64,000 bases of DNA from an uncultured Clostridia bacterium (GTDB lineage: Bacteria > Bacillota > Clostridia > Lachnospirales > Anaerotignaceae): the NCBI GenBank assembly GCA_945868505.1, contig CAMBLO010000003.1, forward strand, positions 1 through 64,000, written 5' to 3'. Positions within the stretch are counted from its first letter, which is position 1. Each line of letters starts with the position of its first letter. Below, piece by piece: positions 33,410 through 42,256 of this stretch. Both the position numbers and the translations under genes were made by a program. Below the pieces are notes generated by a model. It was not told where the DNA came from. It saw only the letters and a list, made by a program, of their open reading frames with translations, and did not search any database.

Positions 33410-33442
33410 AAAACGCAGAGTGATTCTCTGCGTTTTCTTTTT
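33410..33442 (+). terminator. Terminator of mscL
   Basis: An AAAACGCAGAG/CTCTGCGTTTT hairpin with a five-base loop, followed by CTTTTT. Confidence 0.85.
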
Positions 33443-33528
33443 CCATTATAAAAACCAAACTCCCACTGTACAGACCTAAAGTGCTACCAGTATCCCCCAA
33501 CGGCTTTGATATTGCCTTTCCGCCTTCG

Positions 33529-33552
33529 GTATATGCATCAGTATATGCATCA
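33529..33552. repeat. Two tandem copies of GTATATGCATCA
   Basis: The 12-mer GTATATGCATCA is repeated head to tail without change, in noncoding DNA beyond the DUF2812 gene. Confidence 0.8.
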
Positions 33553-33572
33553 GATTGAAATATTTCCATTCC

Positions 33573-34835
33573 TTATGTATCTCCATTTTCCTCCACTTCC
33601 GTTACTTCGATCAGAATCCCTCGGCTGCCGCCTTCCTTCTTCTCACCAATACCGCTCCAATTCTGCTCCGTCTCATTCCCAAGGATCGCCGCCATTTTTG
33701 CTAACACCGCTTCTTTCTCTGTAGCCCCGTTCCATGAAATCTGTAGGACCCTCTCGCCCAGATAAGCCGTTGCCGTATGGAAGTCTGTTTCCGTCAGAAA
33801 AAGCCCGTCAAAGCGGCTGTCCTGCCGTTGTTCCGCCGTTGCCGCCAACCCTTTTTTATAATACCCATTGGCAAAATCGCATAAATCGCCTGCAATGCCC
33901 TTGGCAAATCCTGCAGAAAAAGCTTCGTAATACACGCTGTAAAAAACACACTCTTCCCCTGCTTCTGTTTCCCAAATATCCCGCATTTTTACCTTTCCCT
34001 TAGCAAGCCCCCTGCCGCCCACATTGCAAAAGCTAAGGTCGCTTTGGGTATAACCCGTTAAATCCGTCACTTCTGCCGCCGTTACCACGGGATAGGCGGA
34101 AAAATCCGTCTCCATGCTGATATGCTGTTCGCTGCAGGAAGATACCATTTCCCCTGCCAAAAGCACAAAAACTGCTACGGAAACCGCTTTTCTCAGGAAG
34201 GAGCCCTCTTTTTGCTCCACCGCTTCTTCTTTTTCTTCGGCTGTGGGAAATATCCCTTCCCGCAACCGGTTCTGAATTTCCTGATATTTTTTCCAATGTC
34301 CCCACATTCCTCTGCAATTTCCGATACAGCCCACTACTACTATGGTAGTACAAATATTCACTACAGTTCCGTCTGCCAAGGCAAGAAAGACTCCTCTTTG
34401 CAGATATACTATCAAGCTCAAAAGAAAGACTGCAAATGCAACCGCATAAAACGCCATATTTCTCATTGCTCGCCGCTGTTCTTTTTTCAGGCTTTTTCGC
34501 ATCAGAACCTCCAGTTCCGCCGGGTCTGTATGCAGTTCTGTGGTTTCCCGTTCCGCCGGTGCGGAAAAGATCTGATAATCGTTGAACCACATGACCCAAT
34601 CCCAGCCCGCTTCGGCATACCACGCCTTTGTCTCCTCATCCAGCAGTCCGGAATGGATATCTATACGGTATTTCATTTTGCGGGGTGTTCCCCGCTCAAA
34701 CAATAAGTTATCCTCCCATCTATCCTTCAAAAATAACCCCTGCTCCGCCTGTTTTTCCAGATATCGTTCATTTTTCCAAAGCTCTGCGGAAATTGCCGGA
34801 AAATGACCCTTTACCAAGCCGTCCTTTCGTTTCAT
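33573..34835 (-). CDS. DUF2812 membrane protein
   Basis: A 420-residue protein. The first 110 residues form a DUF2812 domain (NERYLEKQAEQGLFLKD and AGWDWVMWFNDYQIFSAP), followed by two membrane helices (near 135 and 165), a linker, a third helix (near 225) and an extracellular domain of unknown type (to 420). DUF2812 genes usually pair with PadR regulators, as here, and the role is unknown. GGGAGG lies upstream of the ATG. It follows the padR gene by 46 bases on the same strand and is probably co-transcribed. Confidence 0.85.
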   Translation of the reverse strand: MKRKDGLVKGHFPAISAELWKNERYLEKQAEQGLFLKDRWEDNLLFERGTPRKMKYRIDIHSGLLDEETKAWYAEAGWDWVMWFNDYQIFSAPAERETTELHTDPAELEVLMRKSLKKEQRRAMRNMAFYAVAFAVFLLSLIVYLQRGVFLALADGTVVNICTTIVVVGCIGNCRGMWGHWKKYQEIQNRLREGIFPTAEEKEEAVEQKEGSFLRKAVSVAVFVLLAGEMVSSCSEQHISMETDFSAYPVVTAAEVTDLTGYTQSDLSFCNVGGRGLAKGKVKMRDIWETEAGEECVFYSVYYEAFSAGFAKGIAGDLCDFANGYYKKGLAATAEQRQDSRFDGLFLTETDFHTATAYLGERVLQISWNGATEKEAVLAKMAAILGNETEQNWSGIGEKKEGGSRGILIEVTEVEENGDT

Positions 34836-34881
34836 ATGCGCCCTCCCATTTTCATCGCTTTATCCTATTTTTACAAATTCT

Positions 34882-35187
34882 TCATAGCCCCATTTCTATG
34901 CTGTCACGGATCATGGCTTCCAGTCTTGCAAACTCTTGCTTTAAAGCCTCTTTTCCCGCATCCGTAATGGCGTAGGTCTTTCTTCTCCCATCATTATTGA
35001 CGACCACGATCAGTCCATCCTTCACCATACGGGTCAGCACGCCATAGAGGGTTCCCGGTCCCATCTTTACCCGTCCGTGGGACACTGTCCCTACCGCCTG
35101 CATCAGCTGATAGCCATGGTTTGGCTCCAATAATGCCAATAAAATATAATACATTGCCTCCGTCATTGGCCCTCCGGCATAAGACAT
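34882..35187 (-). CDS. PadR-family transcriptional regulator
   Basis: About 101 residues. The winged helix is recognised by TEAMYYILLALLEPNHGYQL (about 8-27), then GPGTLYGVLTRMVKDGLI and the wing (VVNNDGRRKTYAITDAGKEA). The C-terminal helix is short, as in the PadR-s2 subgroup. These repressors often control the adjacent membrane protein and themselves. The ATG at 35187 is chosen because GTGAGG precedes it and the operator at 35209-35230 would otherwise be coding. Confidence 0.92.
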   Translation of the reverse strand: MSYAGGPMTEAMYYILLALLEPNHGYQLMQAVGTVSHGRVKMGPGTLYGVLTRMVKDGLIVVVNNDGRRKTYAITDAGKEALKQEFARLEAMIRDSIEMGL

Positions 35188-35208
35188 GTCCTCACCCCTA
35201 TTTATTAT

Positions 35209-35230
35209 GTATCGCGATATATCGTTACAC
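35209..35230. promoter_or_regulatory. Probable PadR operator
   Basis: GTATCGCGATATATCGTTACAC contains two overlapping palindromes (TATCGCGATA and CGATATATCG). It lies at the expected start site of the padR promoter, so autorepression is likely. The assignment is inferred from position. Confidence 0.6.
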
Positions 35231-35232
35231 AT

Positions 35233-35261
35233 AATATATCATACTACCTATAGACTGTCAA
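35233..35261 (-). promoter_or_regulatory. Promoter of padR-DUF2812
   Basis: TTGACA (35256-35261), 17 bases, TATATT (35233-35238). Confidence 0.8.
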
Positions 35262-35461
35262 TAGCCATCTGTCATTTTAAAAAAATTTATAAGAAAAAAG
35301 CGCAAAGCCATGGCAGTACGAAAAAACAGTTTATTTTCTGCTTTCTCCTGCCCTGCTTTACGCTAAAATTTCATTTTTGTTGTGCTTCGAAGACCTTCTC
35401 CACCTCTGTCAAAATACGGTCGATCTCCGCCTGCCCATTATAATACAACTCCATGACCTGC

Positions 35462-35758
35462 TTACCTTGGCGGCAAAGTATATGTATCCCGTTCCTTCAC
35501 GAAAACATATTCCTGCTCCCAATGGTCAACGATCTGCCAGCCCTTTGCCGTATATGCCTCCAACTCCTCCTCAGAAGGAATTTCTTTGAAGCTCTGCACC
35601 GCATATTTGAGGTCGGCAGGCATATCCTCCCGAAAAATATAGAACAGATAGCCCACTTCCTCCAAAATCCAGCCCTCCGTCGCCATATCATGGAGATACT
35701 GAGCCGCTTTGATGGCGTCCATGCCGCCCTTCCATCGTTTGATCCGTTTCTCGCCCAC
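35462..35758 (-). CDS. Short DUF2812-type protein, possibly frameshifted at its end
   Basis: About 98 residues that look like a single DUF2812 domain (AAQYLHDMATEGWILEEVGY and KGWQIVDHWEQEYVFVKERD). The start is taken as the GTG at 35758, with GGGGGG seven bases upstream; the promoter at 35796-35824 rules out longer starts. Just after the stop at 35462, another frame runs on as a charged helix (MELYYNGQAEIDRILTEVEK) ending near 35367. This suggests a one-base frameshift or sequencing error in a longer gene. Confidence 0.65.
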   Translation of the reverse strand: MGEKRIKRWKGGMDAIKAAQYLHDMATEGWILEEVGYLFYIFREDMPADLKYAVQSFKEIPSEEELEAYTAKGWQIVDHWEQEYVFVKERDTYTLPPR

Positions 35759-35795
35759 TTCTTCGCCCCCCTTTTCCAATTCCTTCATTTTCTTT

Positions 35796-35824
35796 ATGAT
35801 AGCATAGGGGTTGTTTTGCCGCAA
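35796..35824 (-). promoter_or_regulatory. Promoter of the short DUF2812 gene
   Basis: TTGCGG (35819-35824), 17 bases, TATCAT (35796-35801). Confidence 0.55.
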
Positions 35825-35872
35825 TTTCCCACTGCAAATCGTAAGAAATTCGTAAGCAATTATGGTAAACTT

Positions 35873-35903
35873 AAAAAAGCCTCAAACCAAAAGGCTTGAG
35901 GCT
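35873..35903 (-). terminator. Terminator of gdpP-rplI-dnaB
   Basis: An AGCCTCAA/TTGAGGCT-type hairpin followed by TTTTTT, nine bases after the dnaB stop codon. Confidence 0.85.
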
Positions 35904-35911
35904 ATGTTCTC

Positions 35912-37261
35912 TTAAAATTTCTTCAGGAAGTTTCCAAACTTTGTATACTGACCCATCCAAGTCAAATCTACCGTACCCGTCGGGCCATTTCTCTGCTTTG
36001 CAATAATCAGTTCTGCCTGATTCTTCTTTTCCGTATCGGGGAAATAATATTCATCACGATACAGGAAAGCCACTACGTCGGCATCCTGCTCGATGGCACC
36101 GGATTCACGCAGGTCGGAAAGCATAGGCCGATGGTCGGCACGCTGTTCGCAGGCACGGCTCAGCTGGCTCAGGGCGATGACAGGTGCTTCCATTTCACGG
36201 GCGATTGCTTTCAAGGAACGGGAAATTTCGGAAATTTCCTGCTGACGGGAATCGGTTCTGCCGTTGCCGCTCATCAACTGCAAATAGTCGATAACGATAA
36301 GCCCCAGACCCTTTTCCACCTTCAAACGGCGGCATTTGGAGCGCACCTCCATAGGGGTCACGCCGGGAGTATCATCAATATAGATAGGAGCTTGAGACAA
36401 AGGCCCCATAGCCTGAATCAGCTCCGCCCAGTCGTTATCCTCCAATTCACCGGTACGCAGCTTCTGAGCATCCAGCATGGCTTCGGAGCAGAGCATACGG
36501 TTGACCAGCTGTTCCCGACTCATTTCCAGAGAGAATACCGCCGTGGGCACATTGGCACGGATGGCTGCGTTCTGGATGATATTCAGGGCAAAGGCTGTTT
36601 TCCCCATGGAGGGACGAGCTGCCAGCAGAATCAGGTCGGATTTCTGCAAGCCTGCCGTTTTGGCGTCAAAATCCACAAAGCCCGTGGGCACACCGGTCAG
36701 CTTGCCTTTGGAGCGGTAGATATCCTCAATCTTCTCGATAGAGCTTACGGCAATATCCCTGATGTGGTGGAACTGCTCGGAATGGCGTTTCTGCATGATA
36801 TCAAAAATGCTCTTTTCCGCCGTATCCATAATGCTGTTGACATCTTCTTTCCCTTCATAGCTCATCTGGGAAATATTCCCCGCCGTGCGAATCAGACGGC
36901 GCAGAACGGATTTTTCTTCCACGATGGCGGCATAATGGCGCACATTGACAGAACTGCCCACAGCCGCAGAAATATTGGCAAGGAAGGGCAAGCCGCCGAT
37001 TTGGTCGAACTGTCTTTTCTCTTCCAATTTATTTTTTACTGTAACGATATCAATAGGCGCACCGGAGCGATACAGCTCCTCCGCCGCTTCAAAGACCATA
37101 CGGTGGTCAGGGCGATAAAAGTCCTCCCCCGTCAGCACTTCCAGTGCCACGGAGGCCGCCTCCCTGTCCAGAAACATGGATCCAAGAACCGCCTGTTCCG
37201 CCGTTTCATCATGGGGCGGCACGCCACGGATATATTCATTTTGTTTTTCCTGTTGTTCCAT
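35912..37261 (-). CDS. dnaB: Replicative DNA helicase
   Basis: A 449-residue hexameric helicase that opens the replication fork. The N-terminal domain begins PPHDETAEQAVLGSMFLD, and the RecA domain has Walker A ARPSMGKTAFALN near residue 215 with the DnaB segment LIVIDYLQLM near 315. No intein is present. It follows rplI by 29 bases in the conserved gdpP-rplI-dnaB order. Confidence 0.97.
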   Translation of the reverse strand: MEQQEKQNEYIRGVPPHDETAEQAVLGSMFLDREAASVALEVLTGEDFYRPDHRMVFEAAEELYRSGAPIDIVTVKNKLEEKRQFDQIGGLPFLANISAAVGSSVNVRHYAAIVEEKSVLRRLIRTAGNISQMSYEGKEDVNSIMDTAEKSIFDIMQKRHSEQFHHIRDIAVSSIEKIEDIYRSKGKLTGVPTGFVDFDAKTAGLQKSDLILLAARPSMGKTAFALNIIQNAAIRANVPTAVFSLEMSREQLVNRMLCSEAMLDAQKLRTGELEDNDWAELIQAMGPLSQAPIYIDDTPGVTPMEVRSKCRRLKVEKGLGLIVIDYLQLMSGNGRTDSRQQEISEISRSLKAIAREMEAPVIALSQLSRACEQRADHRPMLSDLRESGAIEQDADVVAFLYRDEYYFPDTEKKNQAELIIAKQRNGPTGTVDLTWMGQYTKFGNFLKKF

Positions 37262-37290
37262 GTTTTCCTCCCGGGATCAAAAAAGCAGTC

Positions 37291-37737
37291 TTATGCTTCT
37301 ACGATTTTGATTTTCACTTTTGCTGTTACCTTAGGGTGCAGTTTTACCACTGCTGTCCGTTCGCCTACCATTTTGATAGGGTCGCCGATGGATACTTTCT
37401 TTTTGTCGATATCCAGCTTTGTCTGTTCCACGATGGCTTCTGCCACTTCTTTATTGGTTACAGAACCAAACAGCTTACCGTTGCCCCCTGTTTTTACTTT
37501 AACGGTAACCACTTTATCTTCCAGTGCTTTTGCAGTTTCCTGGGCTTTTTCCAATTCTTCCTGTTTGCGCTTTGCATCTGCTTTCTGTTTCAGTTCATAA
37601 TCGTTCAGATTGGATTTTGTTGCTTCCACCGCCAGTTTTTTGGGCAGCAGGAAGTTCTTTGCATACCCTTCGCTGGCATTGATCAAATCGCCTTTTTTGC
37701 CGACGCTCTTTACGTCCTGTAATAAAATCAGTTTCAT
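37291..37737 (-). CDS. rplI: 50S ribosomal protein L9
   Basis: A 148-residue protein. The N-terminal rRNA-binding domain MKLILLQDVKSVGKKGDLI and the YAKNFLLPKKLA segment are diagnostic, followed by the long connecting helix and the C-terminal domain. Length is normal. The stop of gdpP overlaps its start by four bases, and AAGGAGG precedes the ATG. Confidence 0.98.
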   Translation of the reverse strand: MKLILLQDVKSVGKKGDLINASEGYAKNFLLPKKLAVEATKSNLNDYELKQKADAKRKQEELEKAQETAKALEDKVVTVKVKTGGNGKLFGSVTNKEVAEAIVEQTKLDIDKKKVSIGDPIKMVGERTAVVKLHPKVTAKVKIKIVEA

Positions 37738-39728
37738 ATTGTTTCCTCCTTCAAATATTCCTCAATGGCATTGCGGATCTGTTCCTTGGCTTCCTCGGTG
37801 GTACAGCCCTTCAGCTGCGCCCCGGAAACGGTGAAATGACCGCCGCCGCCCAATTTTTCCATAATTCTTTGTACATTGATCTCCCCAAAGCTGCGGGCAC
37901 TGATATAGATTGTATCCCCTACCTGGCTGCAAACGAAGGAAGCCTTGATGCCCACCACATTCATCAGGTCATCGGCCGCCTGGGCTGCTGTCAGTATGGA
38001 ATTTTCCACATCGGAAGGGCATACGGAAATTGCCATGCAATCATGGAACAATTCCGCATCGCTGATTGCTGCCGCCTTTGCTTTATAGGAGCCCATATCA
38101 TTCTGGAACAGCATTCTTACTCTGATACTATCCGCACCATTGCGGCGCAGGAAGCCTGCTGTTTCAAAGGTGATGGCACCTGTTTTCACTGCAAAATTTT
38201 TGGTATCCACCGTAATGCCTGCCAGAAGGGCATCGGCTTCGATAGATTTCAGCTTGATTTTCTTGCCAATATGCTGGATCATTTCCGTAATCAGTTCGGC
38301 AGTAGAAGATGCGTAGGGTTCGTGGTAAATGAGTACTGCCTGATCGATAAAGTCTGTACTCTTTCTGTGATGGTCGAATATCACAATTTTTTTCGTCGCT
38401 GCCAATACCTGAGGGCTTTCCACCATACTGCTGCGGTGGGTATCCACCACAATGACAAGGCTCTTTTCATCCATCATCTTGAGGGCATCTGCATCCTTGA
38501 TGAGGGCTGTTTCGTAATGACCATTTTCCGCCATATTGGCATACAGATGCTTGATGCCAATGCCAATTTCATTCATCATGATATAGCATTTTTTATCCAT
38601 GGCCCTTGCAATGGCGCAAATCCCCATGCAGGAACCCAAGCTGTCCAAGTCAGCATTCCGATGGCCCATGACAAAAATACTGGAGGCTTCCCCCATCAAT
38701 TCCCAAAGGGCATCCGCCTTGACGCGGGCACGGATACGGGAATTTCTGCCCATTTCACCTGCCTTTGCACCATAGAAGAGATATTTTTCCCCTTCTTTGA
38801 TCAGAATCTGGTCGCCGCCGCGCCCCAATGCCAAGTCCAAAGCTGCCTTTGCGCTCTGCATGGCATCTTCCAGAGAACCGCCGCCAACGCCAATCCCCAT
38901 ACTCATGGTCACAGGGATATGTTCCCCGACGCTGATTTCCCGGATGGTATTCATAATATCGAATTTCTTTTCCTTCAGACCTTCCAAATCACCTTTAGAA
39001 AGCAAGAAAATATATCTGTCCTTTTCCAGCTTTTTCATGACACCATTGGCATCTGTGGCAAACTGGGTCAATTTTCTGTCCACCACTGCGGAAAGCAGAG
39101 GCTGTCTGTCCTCCGCAAGAGAATCCACAACATCTTCGTAGTTATCCAAAAAGAGCAGGCCGATGACCGTTTCGCTGCTGTCCAACTGCTGCTCCAATGC
39201 ACGCTGTCTGGAAATATCCACCATTGTCAGGTTCAGTACTGCACCTACAGCACCGTTTTCTTCCACCACTTCGCACTGGTTCAGCATGGCATCGTAGCAT
39301 TTGCCTTCCACTTCTACCCTGCTGTGTTTCCCCGTACCTGTTTTTTTCAACTGTTCCACCACAGGTGCGACCTTTTTCATATCAGGGAATTCCTTGGCAA
39401 AGGTTTCATTGACCATCAGGATATGCCCCCGGATATCCAGCACCGCATAAGGGATAGGCATATTCTGAGGAATGGGAAAGTTCCGCCGCAGCACCGCTGT
39501 ATCCAAAAAAGTAGCCCTGTCCGCCTCGTTTTCATCCTTTCCGGAACCGCTGTCCCCCAAAAGAGACCAGGCGAAAAAGCCTGCCACGGCACCGGCGATG
39601 GCACCAATGCCCAATCTGGTATCGATGATGAAGCAAACGCAGATACACAGCACCACCGCTGCCGCACCTACTGCATTGCTTTCCCCTTTTTTCTTCTGAT
39701 CGTTGCGCTCCGCGCTCCTATCGTCCAT
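37734..39728 (-). CDS. gdpP: Cyclic-di-AMP phosphodiesterase GdpP
   Basis: A 664-residue protein. Two membrane helices (about 15-55) are followed by a PAS-like domain (about 80-170), a degenerate GGDEF domain (about 175-300) and a DHH/DHHA1 phosphodiesterase (about 335-660). The DHH motifs are intact: GHRNADLDSLGS, VVDTHR, DHHRKSTDF and GGGGHFTVSG. It hydrolyses c-di-AMP to pApA, which controls osmotic balance and wall stress. GGAGG precedes the ATG, and it leads the gdpP-rplI-dnaB operon. Confidence 0.95.
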   Translation of the reverse strand: MDDRSAERNDQKKKGESNAVGAAAVVLCICVCFIIDTRLGIGAIAGAVAGFFAWSLLGDSGSGKDENEADRATFLDTAVLRRNFPIPQNMPIPYAVLDIRGHILMVNETFAKEFPDMKKVAPVVEQLKKTGTGKHSRVEVEGKCYDAMLNQCEVVEENGAVGAVLNLTMVDISRQRALEQQLDSSETVIGLLFLDNYEDVVDSLAEDRQPLLSAVVDRKLTQFATDANGVMKKLEKDRYIFLLSKGDLEGLKEKKFDIMNTIREISVGEHIPVTMSMGIGVGGGSLEDAMQSAKAALDLALGRGGDQILIKEGEKYLFYGAKAGEMGRNSRIRARVKADALWELMGEASSIFVMGHRNADLDSLGSCMGICAIARAMDKKCYIMMNEIGIGIKHLYANMAENGHYETALIKDADALKMMDEKSLVIVVDTHRSSMVESPQVLAATKKIVIFDHHRKSTDFIDQAVLIYHEPYASSTAELITEMIQHIGKKIKLKSIEADALLAGITVDTKNFAVKTGAITFETAGFLRRNGADSIRVRMLFQNDMGSYKAKAAAISDAELFHDCMAISVCPSDVENSILTAAQAADDLMNVVGIKASFVCSQVGDTIYISARSFGEINVQRIMEKLGGGGHFTVSGAQLKGCTTEEAKEQIRNAIEEYLKEETI

Positions 39729-39801
39729 AAAAAGACCTCCATAACAGAAAAGCTCTTGTTTCTTCTATTTTATCCTTTTAAATCTTCTTTGCTAATTATA
39801 C

Positions 39802-39830
39802 AGTATAGCATAAAAAAGAAAACGACTCAA
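39802..39830 (-). promoter_or_regulatory. Promoter of gdpP-rplI-dnaB
   Basis: TTGAGT (39825-39830), 17 bases, TATACT (39802-39807). Confidence 0.65.
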
Positions 39831-40009
39831 TAATAAAATGCCTTCCCCCTGCCTGCCCCTTCTTCTGCCCGCAAAGCCATCTATTGTTTTCAAAACTTAT
39901 TCGGGGAAAAATTTAACGGAAATTTCTATAGCATTCCTTATCATTTCATAGTATCATGGATATGATGCCATTTCTTTTGGGCATCCTACATTTGATTCGA
40001 GGTGTCAGA

Positions 40010-41251
40010 ATGAAAAAATTTGATTTTTTTAGACGCAACAGAAACGAACAGGATAAGCTATTGACTAAGATCAGTATTTATGTCTTTCTGGTAGCAGCAG
40101 CGCTCATCTTATTTGAAAAAGTCATCGGCAATCTGTCCGGCATCGGCAGCAATATCGCTACAGCATCCAGCTATCTGAAAGCCTTGGCAGCTCCTTTTCT
40201 GATGGGTTTTGCCATTGCCTATGTCATGAATCCCTTCATGAATTTTTTTGACAGTATGTTGAAAAAAAGCGGCAAATATTTTGCGCAGCATGGAAAAACC
40301 ACCAGAATCCTTGCCATCCTGATCAATTATACCATCATCATCGGCGGTACTATTTGGATTGTCATCTATCTGGTTCCTGAAGTCAAAGAATCCATCATCG
40401 CTTTTGCAACGAATATCACCGTTTATTCCGAAACGATGAACATCCGTATCCAGAAGATCTTCGACCAGATCACCTATATCGACAGTGAAGACGTCAACAA
40501 TGTCATCAACCGCATCCTGACTCCTATCCAGCATGCATCCCAAAATGTGCCGGTGGTATTGGAAACCATCGCCGGCAACATCTATATCTTCGGTCGGTTC
40601 ACGGTTCAGTTCATCATGGCTATCTTTATCGCCTTTTATATGCTTTATGATAAAGAACGCTTCAGCCAAAAATTCCGGAAAGGTGTATACGCATTCTCCA
40701 CCAAAGAAAAAGCCGAACGCTTTTTCATCAACATCAACCGTGTGCATCATATTTTTCAGGATTTCATCGTGGGCAAAGCCATCGATTCTCTGATCATCGG
40801 GATTTTGGCTTTCATCGGGCTGACCTTTATGCAGGCCCCCTTCCCGCTGATCCTGAGCCTAATCCTTGGTGTGACCAATATGATCCCTTACTTTGGTCCT
40901 TTCATCGGTGCCATCCCGGCCATCTGCATCACCCTGCTGATCAATCCTGTTCTGGCCATCTGGGTAGGCATCTTCATCCTGATCCTGCAACAGTTCGACG
41001 GCAATTTCCTCGGTCCCAAAATTCTGAGCAATTCTCTGGACCTGAGCCCCCTGTGGATCATCCTTGCCGTTCTGGTGGGCGGCGGTGTCATGGGCCCTAT
41101 CGGTATGTTCATCGGCGTACCCATCTTTGCAACCATCAAAACCTTTGGCGGTGAATATATCAACCGCAGGTATGAAAAAAAATATCCTCTGGACGGCCCT
41201 ATGGATTTTTCCGAATGTTCCGAACAGAAAGACACTGATGAGATTTCCTGA
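40010..41251 (+). CDS. AI-2E family transporter (PerM/YtvI type)
   Basis: About 413 residues with about eight membrane helices, including the long central loop and the family segment FGPFIGAIPAICITLLINP near 300, then GPKILSNSLDLSPLWIILAV. Relatives export autoinducer 2 or act as sodium/proton antiporters; the substrate cannot be told from sequence. The ATG at 40010 has GAGGTG five bases upstream. It is a single gene ending at the terminator at 41257. Confidence 0.88.
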   Translation: MKKFDFFRRNRNEQDKLLTKISIYVFLVAAALILFEKVIGNLSGIGSNIATASSYLKALAAPFLMGFAIAYVMNPFMNFFDSMLKKSGKYFAQHGKTTRILAILINYTIIIGGTIWIVIYLVPEVKESIIAFATNITVYSETMNIRIQKIFDQITYIDSEDVNNVINRILTPIQHASQNVPVVLETIAGNIYIFGRFTVQFIMAIFIAFYMLYDKERFSQKFRKGVYAFSTKEKAERFFININRVHHIFQDFIVGKAIDSLIIGILAFIGLTFMQAPFPLILSLILGVTNMIPYFGPFIGAIPAICITLLINPVLAIWVGIFILILQQFDGNFLGPKILSNSLDLSPLWIILAVLVGGGVMGPIGMFIGVPIFATIKTFGGEYINRRYEKKYPLDGPMDFSECSEQKDTDEIS

Positions 41252-41256
41252 CAAAA

Positions 41257-41297
41257 AAATCTCAAGTCTGAAAATGGCTTGAGATTTTCTGTTTTTA
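41257..41297 (+). terminator. Terminator of the AI-2E family gene
   Basis: An AAATCTCAAG/CTTGAGATTT hairpin followed by TCTGTTTTT. Confidence 0.85.
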
Positions 41298-41318
41298 TAT
41301 TACGAACGGAGGTCTTTT

Positions 41319-42212
41319 ATGACTGAAACAAGAAGAACCAATCTTTTCGCCCTGTTGTTTTTTATCTATTACATCGTGGTATCCTTTGCGCTGGTCCTGA
41401 CCCCGGCCATGGCGAACCTTTCCGATGGCACATATATGCTGTTGGCACAGCTGCTCTGCTTCCTGCCGCCTGTGATACTTTATTTTGCCCTGACAAAAAA
41501 AAATATCAAACAGACTCTGCGTCTGAATCCTCTGGGTTGGAAAAATGCTCTCATCATCATTTCTTTCGGCATTTCCATACAGCCTTTGATGAGCCTGCTT
41601 TCTTACGCAGCGGCACTGTTTTTCCCCAACCCCGTGGAACAATCCATCAGCGGCATCCACAGTTCCGGGTTCCTGCTTTCCATGCTTTCTGTGGCAATCC
41701 TGCCTGCCCTTTTGGAAGAGGTTTTCTCCCGGGGCATCCTGCTTTCCGGCTATACCTTTCTTGGAAAATGGAAGGCGGCCTTTGCCAGTGCTTTGCTGTT
41801 TGGCCTGCTGCATCTGAATCCCCAGCAGTTCCCCTATGCCTTCGTGGTAGGGTTTCTCTTCTGCTTTCTGGTGGAACGGACGGATTCCCTTTACGCCTCC
41901 ATCCTGCCCCACATGGTCATCAACGGCACCACCGTTTTCAGCATCTTCTCTGAAACAGCCGCAGAAACGGCATCGTCTGTAGAAATAAGCGAAACCATGA
42001 TCCTGGTTTCCCTGACGTTGATGGTGCTGCTTTCCATCCCCTGGCTGGCAGTGCTGCTGTATCTCTTCCTGCGGCTCAACCCTCCCAAAGGGGAGTTTAC
42101 GCTGATGGATGAAAACGGCAAGCCCTATCAGGAACGGTTTTTGACTCCCACCATCATTACAATCTTCGCCATTTATGCTGTATTCGGCCTTTTGCCGTAT
42201 CTGATCTCATAG
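41319..42212 (+). CDS. CPBP-family intramembrane glutamic endopeptidase
   Basis: A 297-residue multi-spanning membrane protein of the ABI/CPBP (Rce1-like) family. The catalytic motifs are present: LEEVFSRGIL near residue 128 (EExxxR) and FGLLHLNPQQF near 161 (FxxxH). Some members process prenylated or peptide substrates, others protect against bacteriocins; the target here is unknown. GGAGG precedes the ATG. It is transcribed after the AI-2E terminator. Confidence 0.88.
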   Translation: MTETRRTNLFALLFFIYYIVVSFALVLTPAMANLSDGTYMLLAQLLCFLPPVILYFALTKKNIKQTLRLNPLGWKNALIIISFGISIQPLMSLLSYAAALFFPNPVEQSISGIHSSGFLLSMLSVAILPALLEEVFSRGILLSGYTFLGKWKAAFASALLFGLLHLNPQQFPYAFVVGFLFCFLVERTDSLYASILPHMVINGTTVFSIFSETAAETASSVEISETMILVSLTLMVLLSIPWLAVLLYLFLRLNPPKGEFTLMDENGKPYQERFLTPTIITIFAIYAVFGLLPYLIS

Positions 42213-42219
42213 CATGATA

Positions 42220-42256
42220 AAAGAGCATATCCCTATCGGATATGCTCTTTCTTTAT
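42220..42256. terminator. Bidirectional terminator
   Basis: A 13-bp AAAGAGCATATCC/GGATATGCTCTTT hairpin with a five-base loop and T-rich tails on both sides, between convergent genes. Confidence 0.9.
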
